Assembly (NCBI GenBank): GCA_002633025.1
Contig: NMRB01000099.1
Location: 155,347-219,346, forward strand
Reading direction: 5' to 3'
Length of the DNA stretch: 64,000 nt
Origin: Notospermus geniculatus
Lineage: Eukaryota; Nemertea; Pilidiophora; Heteronemertea; Lineidae
Below are positions 44,891 through 54,236 of the stretch, in pieces. Positions within the stretch are counted from its first letter, which is position 1. Every line of letters starts with the position of its first letter. The notes below the pieces were generated by a model, which did not search any database, was not told the DNA's origin, and saw nothing but the letters and a program-made list of their open reading frames with translations. Both the position numbers and the translations under genes were made by a program.

Positions 44891-45205
44891 CAGTGAAAAT
44901 CTTTTCAATCTGACTGCATATTGTAAGACTGTATGGCACAGTCATGGGCAGTTCACTTTTTACATGACATGTTGACAAAAGGGCATTAATTCGTTTTCCT
45001 GGCGTCGTGGGGTCTATCATGTTCTGAGCCTTCGTTTGATGTGTTTTCAGGGCGTTTGCAATTCTCTTGCTCGTCGCATGAGGGCTTTTTGTTCGTGGAG
45101 TTCAGCTTTAAGGTGGAAGGACGGTTACCAGTTACCGATCGGAAGAGTGACCACCGCGTTGTGCCACACAGCGAAGAAAAGTGCAGTTGCTTTTCTTACA
45201 GAACA

Positions 45206-45351
45206 ATGAAGTCCTTCAGCGCCGTCTGCCTGACAGTCCTTGTTGGCATGGTAACACCATGTTGTTTACCAGATCAAGGATCGTTTGATTTTGCTGTCCA
45301 TTCGAATTCCACATTGAGGGGAAAATCTTATAGTCTTTTTCTAAGTGGAAG
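45206..45351 (+). CDS. EPDR locus 2 exon 1
   Basis: This 146-nt exon has the same ATG, signal peptide and GGAAG|GTAAGA donor as 29492-29637. Differences change AT-S to VT-P before CCLPDQ. No exons 3-6 follow within the window, so the locus is a 5' partial copy unless they lie beyond. Confidence 0.75.
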
Positions 45352-45535
45352 GTAAGAAAACCATTATAAATCTGACAGTTCCTGGTCTATCGGCTTAGCC
45401 TGGGTTAAAATAACAAATAATTATAGGCTTAAACTGTAACAACGATGTTAGGAAATTCCGGGCAATTCAGGCCTAAACAATACATACATGTAGCAATTCA
45501 CAGGGCTTTGTGAGTATGAGCACTTATCACTGTAA

Positions 45536-45993
45536 AGCCTTGTTCACACTGCAGGCGCGGTGCGATTCGCGCCTGATTGTTTGCACTGTTAAGCCTATAG
45601 CTGTTCACACTTGCGGTGCGACGCGAAGGCTGTAATCCTTTGTTCAGACCGCGCCGCGTCGCACCGCGCCTGCTGTGTGAACTAGGCTTTAGCCAATAGC
45701 TGTTCCCACTTGCAGTGCGACGCGATGCGGTGAGAAGCGGTAGGACGCGACGAGCGATTTCCACCGCCCCTGATCGCTCCTGCAGTGTTTTTCCGCGTCG
45801 AATCGCCTGCCGCGTGAGTATACCGGCATGTCTTGCACAATTTGAATGACATGAATGATGTCATTTCCGCTGATCATGACCACCGCACGCAACCGCGTCG
45901 CGCCGCACCGCGCTATGTCAAAACTGACACCGCTTAGCGATTTTTTCAACGCATCGCACCACATCGCACCGCGCCGCCAGTGTGAACGAGGCT
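45536..45993. mobile_element. GTTCACAC MITE nest in EPDR locus 2 intron 1
   Basis: AGCCTTGTTCACACTGCAGG and its partner end are flanked by TAA on both sides (45533-45535, 45994-45996). It lacks the 126-bp insert seen in locus 1. Confidence 0.85.
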
Positions 45994-46060
45994 TAACATG
46001 TTTTTACGCGTTTCGTTTTTTACATTCGAGAGTTTAAGAAATCGTTAAAGATGACACTAA

Positions 46061-46448
46061 TAGTGAGTTTTCGCAAACCTTACGAAATACGAAGTACGAA
46101 ATTCAACTTCATTTCCATGATCTAATGTATTTCAGGAGATGGTTGGTACGATAAAATATCCCTGCTGCCAGAGCGTCTTTTAGCATATCATGTAAGACCG
46201 AGAGAGTTTTGGTGCGCCTAGAATTTTTAAATTTCCACTTCGTAGCTACGAAGTGGAAACGAAAGATAAATTTCCAAGTGTAATATACACCGCAACTCTA
46301 TCGGTCGTGCGTCAGGCGCTAAAAGACGCTATATGCAGCAGGGGATAATTCTGCTACCAACCATATCTGAAATACATTACGTCATGGAAATGAGGTCCAA
46401 TTTCGTATTTCGTACTTCGTGTTTCGTCAGATTTGCGAAACCTCACTA
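46061..46448. mobile_element. MITE with CTAA flanks, duplicate of 30481-30870
   Basis: Same termini and same flanks as the locus 1 copy, therefore inserted before the segment was duplicated. Confidence 0.85.
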
Positions 46449-46554
46449 CTAACGCAAAGCAAAATCAGGTTGAAAATGGCAGGTGGATTCCCCGCTTAAA
46501 ACTTTAATACTACGTTTCGTTCATCTATTATAGTAAGTTCTATTTTCATTTCAG

Positions 46555-46636
46555 CGGATATTTTGACTTCCCAAAGCAACAGTTTTCCCTGTATTTCTCT
46601 CAATTTAAGGGGAAAAAATTAATAGACTTTAGCAAG
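46555..46636 (+). CDS. EPDR locus 2 exon 2
   Basis: TTTCATTTCAG and CAAG|GTAGGC border an 82-nt exon with the same phase as 30977-31058 and one amino-acid change (R to S) next to the donor. The frame stays open to 46765 if the donor is ignored. Confidence 0.7.
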
Positions 46637-46767
46637 GTAGGCAGCATTATTCTGATCAGTTCTAGCCGTGCTGAAAAAGTCTTCAAAAATTCTGTCTTGA
46701 GTATTAAGATTGAAGACCCGTATGTTTCCATATTCTCCCAATCGAACTTCATCCTACTGACTGTAAT

Positions 46768-47203
46768 GGGGAACCGGAGTACCCAAAGGAGGCGCTGGGG
46801 AACAACTCAGTTTTAACACAAAAGCGCATGCTCTGCGACGTTGAAAACGTCACTGACGTCGCGCATCATCCGTGACGATATGTGCGATACGTCATTCAGA
46901 ATCAGTGACGTTGCTCTTCGGTCTGTTATTTACGCTAAAATAGTCAATTTTATCGAGGAAATTCAACATGTTCCCGCTTGAATTTTCGTTTGAAAACATT
47001 CAGACACATTGAGTCAGTCCTATACTTGATGATGAACGTGTAAAATTCGAAATTCAATGCACTACTTCAGATATATTTCGGGCTAGAAGTAGGATGTAGT
47101 TTCAGAATTAAATGGCAAATAGTGTTGGCTTGACTTTCGACGTCATAGTTTTAACTGAGTTGTTCGCCAGCGCCACGTCACGGACTACTTCCTCCGGTTC
47201 CTC
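46768..47203. mobile_element. GRGGAACC element with AT duplication, copy 4
   Basis: The ends GGGGAACCGGAG and the complement of GAGGAACCGGAG, with inner AACAACTCAGTT arms, are flanked by AT. It sits at nearly the same intron 2 position as the unrelated element in locus 1. Confidence 0.85.
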
Positions 47204-47429
47204 ATTAAGTGAATAGTCCACGTCCTTATGGCGTTCTGTGGAAACATAGTGTTAGAGCAAATCTGAACCCAGGTTTAGTACCCTTGGGTACCCAGCTTTC
47301 AGAAAAGTCGTGTTGTCAAAAAAACCTTTCCCGGGCCACACCCGGTAGGGCCTTTTGAATATTGGGGAACTGACTTTATCATTGGCGCCGATGGACGCAA
47401 CAACTGAGCTTTGTAGAGGATGAAATGGT

Positions 47430-48397
47430 CAGGGCCATTGTGCTCACCTCTGTGATATGTCTCTGTGGTTAGTGTGAAACTGTGACTCTCCTGGTGAATG
47501 TTGAAGGATCAGTACAGATAAGATAAAGCTGAACACACCAAGAAATATTTTTATGATCTGATCAGTATTATCAGCCAATGACATAAACTCAGGTGATGGC
47601 ACCCAGAACGAGTGCAATTTCTGAATACAATGAATACATTAAGTGGTATTTGTGAACAAACTGCTTTCCTGTCTAGGTCACAGATGTCACAAATTCTATT
47701 TTTCAAGATGGCCACCTGGTGGCCACACGTGACGTTCGTTGGGACTGAAATTTTAGCAGGACTGTACAGGATACTTAGACAACATTGAAACATCGTAACA
47801 TTTACTAACCGTGAGATATGGCCAAAGTCACTTTTTCAAGATGGCCGCCTGGCAGCCATGTTGAAGTCCAATCGAACGGAAATTTGACATATAAGTAGAC
47901 GGTACCAAGACACATATATTTAGGCACGGTTAAATCATCCTAGCTACCTTTATGTATGAGGTGTGGGTCGAAGTCCATTTTACAAGATGGCTCCCTGGCG
48001 GCCATATTTGACGTCGAATCTCACTGAAATTTACCATATATTTATATGGTACCTAGATATATATTTTGACAACGAAAAAACCCGGGATTTATGTGATGTA
48101 GTCTCATCAGAGGAACCCACCATAAAAGTTTCGTGGTTCTAGCTCACAGCGTTCAGGAGATACGGCCGAAAGAAGGTTTTCACAAAGCGCCCCCTACAGG
48201 CCAGAGTGTACAAGCAGCAGCGCTAAGTTTCGGTCCAGAGATAGTTTTTACCATAGGCTACCTGTACACCAAATTTCATGTTTCTAACCCAAGCGGTTTA
48301 GAAACGTGCCACCCATGTTAACGACGACGGACGACGACGACGGACGACGGACGACACACCATGAGAGAAGCTCACCTCACAGAGGTGAGCTAAAAAT
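47430..48397 (+). mobile_element. GAGCTAAAAATG family, copy 3, bounded by comparison with locus 1
   Basis: It is absent from the corresponding place in locus 1 (about 31848). The left end has GTGCTCACCTCTGTGA, the right end TCACAGAGGTGAGCTAAAAA. The core has modules of AAGATGGCCNCCTGG about 155 bp apart, then GGTTTAGAAACGTGCCA and a GACGACGG run. Confidence 0.8.
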
Positions 48398-48669
48398 GGG
48401 TGAGGATGTACATGTACAGCTAACTTTTGAACTGTTCGATTTGCTCCCCATAAATGTGTTATCAACAGATAGAAACATGGTGCCTCGGAATCAGATAGGC
48501 ATATTCCTAATTGTTTTCAGTTGTTAAGTACATGTAATAAGAGATGACGTTTTTGAAATAAATTAAAAACAAAATGGGTAAAAAACATAGAAAGTCATTT
48601 CCCAATTACGTCGCTGCTTATGAACTCCGAAGAATAGGCCTATTTGATTCCGAGGTACCATGTATCACA

Positions 48670-49180
48670 TCTTGGCTACCAAGGGTTGTGACATCGCTCC
48701 GCCCTCCGACTACGCTCGCACAAACCCTTGGCATCTTTCGCAGTCATCACCTGTATTATTTTACGCCATTCTTTACTGTTGTCTTTGGCAGCCTCTTTCT
48801 TTCTTATTACCTTACCCTTCACTTCTTTTTATATGTCTATTTTGTTATCATCTTTTCATACATTTTCTTAATATAAATTACCCTTACTATAATCTTGGGG
48901 GAATTATACTGTTAGTTTAATTCATCCAAGCTATAATTTATAAAACCCCTTTCCTTTCAGCCTAGTCAAGCCTTACATTCACTAATTACATTCACTGTTA
49001 GGTTGAGCAACCAATTTTTTGGAGCTTGGACTCTTTTCATTCCTTAATTGCTGACCCGTCCTGTTTGGGTTGGATACTTCAGATCAACATTTGGGTTTCA
49101 GCTCAGTATTTTCTAGAGTTTCAGATTGTAAAGTTCCAGCCTGAAGAAGACCCCGGTTGGGGGTTCAAGAAAAAAGACTC
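48670..49180 (+). mobile_element. Penelope-like 5'/tail fragment (tentative)
   Basis: Pyrimidine-rich sequence with GGTTGAGCAACC is followed by CAGCCTGAAGAAGACCCCGG, the hammerhead-like segment also found at 15905, here with the downstream GAAA changed. No ORF is present. Confidence 0.4.
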
Positions 49181-50376
49181 AAACAATTGACTTGATTGCG
49201 TAATAAATACAGTAGGCCTACAGTTGAGACATTTTTTAGTATACTAGGCAATACCCGTTTGGTGGCGGAACTGCTAAATTCATGCGTCATTATAGGAGCG
49301 CTTGGTGGGGGTAATGCGAGGTTGAGATGTGGTCCGACACCCACTCCCGCTCCGACTCCCGAGGTGCAAAATTTCGGAATTTTCAAGTTGGAGACAAATT
49401 CACCACCCAGGCGGGTTCTGTCCGTTCTCCTAGAATGAGTATTAACACCATTGCTTTGGAAAACCCCGTTGTATTTGATGACGTAGTTCCCAAAAAGGAA
49501 TCCTCTGGAATGGTAGTCGAGACTCGGAACGTAATCTGAACATCCCTAATGACCAATCTGGTCCCGCGAGATTTCATTCGAGACTTGGATTTTATGAACG
49601 ACGTCATAACGTCAGGCTCGGGTCTGTTTCAGAGTGCCCTAATGACGTCATACCCGTTCGAGTGGCGTAATGACGTCATTCCGCCGCACATGACGTTGCC
49701 GACGTCACGGATGACGCGACGGCAATCTCGGTGACGTCATGACGTCAATAGGCCTGACCAGCATTGTTATTTTCGTTAATATCTTTATATTTCGAAAACT
49801 ATAAGTGATATCAAAATTTAGGCTTCGTAAGGACACTTCCCAGGCTCGTCTGCACTTGCGCACCAAGTTTGGCGGCGATCCGTTCATTAGTCTCGGAGAA
49901 AATCGCGAACAAACAAACAAACAAACTCTTGTCAAATTTTAGTAGGACTAGGCAATACCCGTTTGGTGGCGGAACTGCTAAATTCATGCGTCATTAAGGT
50001 CCGTTTATACAGAGTGCGACCCCGACTGCGACCGCGACATTAATGAAACTGATGTCACATTTTTCTTTCATGATTATGTAGTTCACATTATAAAGTATTA
50101 CGACCTGAAGTTATCATGAAAATCAAACAACTGCGACATAATGAAAAGTTAGTTGGGAAAATGGTTCCGAAAGTGAACAGCCCGGGGTGAACAGCCCCTT
50201 TTGATGTTAGTAGACAAAGCTCACCTAATGTAGGAGTATGAAGTTTTGGAACTTTTAGCGTAAACTGGTTAGAAGTTAAAGCATGTCTTAAAGCCCCACA
50301 GTATTGAATTTTGCGATATTTTCAAAACTAGGCAATACCCGTTTGGTGGCGGAACTGCTAAATTCATGCGTCATTA

Positions 50377-50687
50377 AGGTCCGTTTATACAGAGTGCGAC
50401 CGCGACAGCGACACCGACCGCGGCAGCCGCTGTGTATAAACAAAAACGTCGTGGTCGGCTAGAAATATGCCAGGACGCGTTGAAGTTCACACTACAAAAA
50501 AAAAGTGTCGTGCGACATTTTCAAAAAATTCGCTCTGGAGGCAATCTCTGCGGCATGTCGCGCGGCCAAAATTTTGGTTGCGGTCGCGGTCGCGTTGTGT
50601 ATAAACGTTCCCATTTATTTTACAATTGACCAATCCGATGCGGCTGTCGCGGACGCAGTCGCGGTCGCGCTGTGTATAAACGGGCCT
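50377..50687. mobile_element. MITE AGGTCCGTTTATACAGAG with TTA duplication
   Basis: AGGTCCGTTTATACAGAGTG faces the complement of AGGCCCGTTTATACACAGCG, with inner GCGACCGCGAC blocks. TTA flanks both sides. Unit A has the empty site at about 49291. A truncated left end is also at 49997. Confidence 0.93.
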
Positions 50688-50977
50688 TTATAGGAGCGCT
50701 TGGTGGAGGTAATGCGAGGTTGAGATCTGGTCCGACTCCGAGGCACTCCCGCTCCGACTCCGAGGTGCAAAATTTCGGATTTTTCAAGTTGGAGATAAAT
50801 TTGCCCCCCAGGCGGCGCCAGGCGGGTTCTGTTCGTTCTCCTAGAATGACTCAACCCCATTGCTTTAGAAAACCCCGTCGTTGTATTTGATGACGTAGTT
50901 CCAAAAAGGACCCCTCTGGAGTGGGATTCGAGACTCGGAACATCCCTAATGACGTCATCCCCGTTCGAGTGGCCTAA

Positions 50978-51564
50978 AGCCTGGCGCACACGAGAGCTTC
51001 CTGCTTACGGAAAAGTTCATTCGTGGCACTTGCCTTAAGGAGGAAGCTTCCGTGTGCGGTGCGATTCGAAGCTTCGTGCAGGCGTGGCGAAAAATATCAA
51101 ACTGGTTTGATATTGGCTGCAGCGCCTCGAATGACGAAAATCAGTCGTGAATCGCACCGCACACGGGAGCTTCCTCCTTAAGCTAGGTTCACACAGAGCT
51201 TAGTGCTTGCGCGATCCTAGTCGCAAGCCTCTTCGAAAGGACGCAAGGCCCAAGAAATCTCTGTGTGCACCTGAGGTCGCAAGCCGTTAGTGCTTGCGTC
51301 CCGAGTCGCCGGCGGAATCGTAATATTTACGATTTTTTGCCGCCGACGTATACGGCCAAGTACAAGACGCAAGGCCGGGCAAAGATCCTTGCGACCTCGT
51401 GTTCACACAGCGGCAGATTTAGAGGACTGCGTGATCGTAAGGTTTCACGGATTACGGCTGCGGCTAAGATCGCGCAAGCACTAAGCTCTGTGTGCACCTA
51501 GCTTTAAGGCAAGTGCCACGAATGAACTTTTCCGTAAGCAGGAAGCTCTCGTGTGCGCCAGGCT
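50978..51564. mobile_element. MITE AGCCTGGCGCACACGAGAGC with TAA duplication
   Basis: Arms of about 60 bp are inverted. TAA flanks at 50975-50977 and 51565-51567. Unit A has the empty site with a single TAA at 49668-49670. Confidence 0.95.
51181..51503. mobile_element. MITE AGCTAGGTTCACACAGAGC nested in the previous element
   Basis: AGCTAGGTTCACACAGAGCT faces the complement of AGCTAGGTGCACACAGAGCT. TTA flanks both sides (51178-51180, 51504-51506). The outer element's other arm (CTTGCCTTAAGGAGGAAGC) shows the pre-insertion sequence. Confidence 0.95.
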
Positions 51565-51933
51565 TAATGACGTCATTCCGCCGCACATGACGTTGCCGAC
51601 GTCACGGATGACGCGACGGCAATCTCGGTGACGTCATGACGTCAATAGGCCTGAACAGCATTGTTATTTTCGTTAATATCTTAATATCTCGAAAACTATA
51701 GGTGATATCAAAATTCGGGCTTCGTAAGGACACTTTCCAGGCCCGTCTGCACTCGCATACCAAGTTTGGCGGCGATCCGTTCATTAGCCTCGGAGAAAAT
51801 CGCGAACACACAAACAAACTCTTGTCAAATTTTAGTAGGACTAGGCAATACCCGTTCAGTGTGTGTGTGTAGCCGATACGCACGGCCCTCATTAACATTA
51901 ATTTGCAAACGATCTCATGACGATGTGGGGGGN

Positions 51934-51996
<63 letters not shown>
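51934..51996. repeat. (ACGC)n microsatellite at duplication border
   Basis: About 16 ACGC units follow a single N (51933) and lead directly into duplication A copy 2. Arg/Thr/His repeats in the overlapping ORFs are artefacts of this array. Confidence 0.95.
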
Positions 51997-51997
<1 letters not shown>

Positions 51998-52616
51998 CTA
52001 AGGTTCATTTCAGTGCAAAAGCCACCAACGGGGTTGATCTTGGAAATGAGCTGGAATTCAAATGGGGCTCCACTGTACGAAAAATTTTCACTGCTTGAGT
52101 GCATGACGAATACCTCACGACCTCACGTTCTGGTCCAACATAAGTCAATATTATGTTAATTTTGTTAGCTTTTTCGTTCTGCATGTATTTCAAAACGCTT
52201 TGCATCATTACCCCAACATTCAGTTGTGACAGCAACCTTTTGGGGAAACCCACAATTTCATCTTTGAAGCGCGGGCAGCACACGAGTGCAATTTTGCCTC
52301 CAACTATGCCTCATACGAGTTCATCTTTGTCTCGCCATCCTGTCACCCACACGGTGCGTCAGCCGCCGCACACGACTGCAAGTTTTGTCTCCTAGATGTG
52401 GCGTAAGTTCATTCCGTCATGTTTGGTCTGCGTTTGAGGCAAAAAAATCCGTCTCCGCGTCAGACTCCAACCACCGCACACGAAGACATTTGCACGTAGG
52501 AGCAAACATAAGATGCATGTGGCGATTATGCGGTGCCCTTCGTGAGATGTACTGGCCCAGATGTGGACGAATCCATTTGGAAGTACCCATACCGATCTTT
52601 TATTTTCTCCCGCTAT

Positions 52617-53083
52617 AGATTGATTGCACGCCGTTTCCGATCTTTCCCGACCGCCGTCGTCACGGCTACCGATCTCGGTCGGGAATCTAAAATTAGAAAC
52701 TCCCCGCATGCGCAGTAGGCTGGGTCCGAAAATAAATGACCTTGTCGTCTTTGAGTGACAGCGTAGCCATGCTTCTCTTCTGCCGGTATTCTGAAGAACC
52801 GCACGTTATTTGATTGTCCAAAATGTGCCCCACAGTTCTTAACAATGCATACTTTCACCATTTTATATTTTAGTGATCGTAATACGTGTACAAAATCGAG
52901 TTTTTAGCCGCGTTTCGGTTTGTTTACATGTCCATCCCGAAATTGCTTTCGGACCCAGCCCGAGCGCATGCGCGAAACTTCGTTCTCGAGATGATGCACA
53001 ACAATGCCCGAACGGAGATCGAGAGTCATTGCTGGCGTTGACAACGGTGGTCGGAAAAGATCGGAAACGGCGTGCAATCGATC
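52617..53083. mobile_element. TIR element carrying a THAP first exon
   Basis: AGATTGATTGCACGCCGTTT faces the complement of GATCGATTGCACGCCGTTT. The inverted ends continue over TCCGATC-TTCCCGACC. TAT lies on both sides (52614-52616, 53084-53086). The duplicate at 42105-43418 has the uninterrupted site, proving insertion. It holds the minus-strand exon at 52741-52861, so it is probably an internally deleted copy of a transposon with a THAP transposase. Confidence 0.88.
52741..52861 (-). CDS. THAP zinc-finger N-terminal exon (partial)
   Basis: The minus-strand ATG at 52861 opens MVKVCIVKNCGAHFGQSN, then NVRFFRIPAEEKHGYAVTQR. The C-x(4)-C near the start, the following FFRIP and the RRQ match the first half of a C2CH THAP domain, which binds DNA in P-element, Kolobok and related transposases and in host proteins. 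A CAAG|GTCATT is a possible donor. The W, C-x-x-H and AVPTIF parts are missing, so the exon alone cannot make a working domain. Confidence 0.6.
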
Positions 53084-53133
53084 TATTGCTGGGTGATCAA
53101 TCAATCGTATTTCACGGAAAGAAACATGTTGGG

Positions 53134-53265
53134 CCATATTCAAAAAGGGTGATCATCGCGCGATTAAGACTTAGACGCGTGTAACTTCACTAAATGCACG
53201 TACTTCCACCATGAATATGACGAAGTTACACGCGTGTAAGTCTTAAACACCCTTTTTGGATATGG
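53134..53265. mobile_element. MITE with CCATATYCAAAAAGGGTG ends, intact copy
   Basis: Same element as 42773-43090 without the nested 183-bp insertion. Confidence 0.85.
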
Positions 53266-53593
53266 CTCGCTGACTTTTGAAGGTGTAAATTTCACTGATG
53301 ATTTCCTTCAATGGTGACACAGGAAATAACAATGTCAAGCGATTATCTTTTCACTTTGTCCTTTATAACTTCGGTGATTAATTCCTCCAGGAATTCGAAG
53401 CCCGGCGCTCACTTTTCAAAAGACAGGACAAATAGCGGAGGTATATCACTGCGTCCTCTCTTTCGTCAACTGTATATCAATTTGAACAGAAAATTTGGTT
53501 GATGAAAAAATGTGAAATCCATTCAGAAAACAGCTGTTGACATTATAAATTAGTAACACTCATAGGCCTACCTATGCTGCTGCCTAACAGATA

Positions 53594-53676
53594 GGGGGGG
53601 GGGGGGGGGGTCCACCCCCCCCCCCCCGGCTACGCCCCTGCGTATTTTCCACCTTTGAAAGTATCGGAATGCTTAA
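53594..53676. other. G run / C run, probable scaffold join
   Basis: About 17 G, TCCA and 14 C form a mononucleotide palindrome next to the border of duplication A. GGCTACGCCCCTG follows. Artificial joining cannot be excluded. Confidence 0.6.
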
Positions 53677-53858
53677 AGCGAATCGATAGTGGATTTTGTT
53701 TACATTTGGCTGGTGTTTGTAAACACAAAATTCAGCCAATCAAAATGCACGAAAATTTCTTTGTTGACATTCTGGAGAAGTTTGCTACATTTTTTCCTGA
53801 AAATTCGTCCCCTTTCAAATTCTATTTCTAAATCAAATTTTTTCGCTTTCGATTCGCT
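53677..53858. mobile_element. MITE with TTAA duplication
   Basis: AGCGAATCGA and TCGATTCGCT... ends are flanked by TTAA (53673-53676, 53859-53862). An inner GTTTACA/TGTAAAC pair is present. Confidence 0.75.
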
Positions 53859-54236
53859 TTAATATGAGCGGTCTAAGTGATTTGACCATTGTTTTGCTGG
53901 ATGCCTCAAAACCAATTGAAAACAAGTCGCCCATTGGCGATGAGCTCACCTGAAATGCCTGACATATGAAGTTGATTGAAAAAGCAGTTCTCAACTTATG
54001 GAGCTGAATGCACAATCCAAGCTGGCCACCTGGAGGCCATATTCACCGAGAGAATAGCAAACTACTATAATGAATCCTGCATTTCTCAATCGATCAGCTT
54101 TGAATCAACGTGTATCACACTGAATTCTGTTGAATTTTACAGGGGTGATGGTTAAGTTTATCTGGTGAGTACAATGTATATCAGTTAGTTGCATATTTCA
54201 AGGAAAACGCCGAAGGGTCTTAAGCAACTCATTATA

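Larger units (their letters stand above)
44998..48666 (+). repeat. Segmental duplication B, copy 2 of 29284-32127
   Basis: This copy holds the same right arm of the TTAA element, EPDR exons 1-2 and introns. Private insertions are at 46768-47203 and 47430-48397. Similarity stops after GATTCCGAGG at 48660, about 35 bp before the point where exon 3 begins in the other copy. Confidence 0.9.
49244..51850. repeat. Tandem copies of a TGACGTCA-rich unit
   Basis: Unit A (49244-49945) and unit B (50329-51850) share ACTAGGCAATACCCGTT borders, GAGGTGCAAAATTTCGGA, a cluster of TGACGTCA octamers, and AAGTTTGGCGGCGATCCGTT. A partial unit lies between (49945-50328). Unit B is enlarged by two independent MITE insertions, one of which holds a third. 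Confidence 0.9.
51997..53593. repeat. Segmental duplication A, copy 2
   Basis: It matches 42105-43418 and ends AACAGATA, where a G run and a C run begin. The TATA-containing upstream region of the peptide gene is present, its coding exon is not. Confidence 0.9.

Noticed and set aside
51602-52159. ORFs with RTHARTHAR or RACVRACV repeats
   Set aside because: They are products of the (ACGC)n microsatellite and contain an N.
52904-53143. Second minus-strand ORF next to the THAP exon as part of a transposase
   Set aside because: It overlaps the element end and flank and has no recognisable motif.
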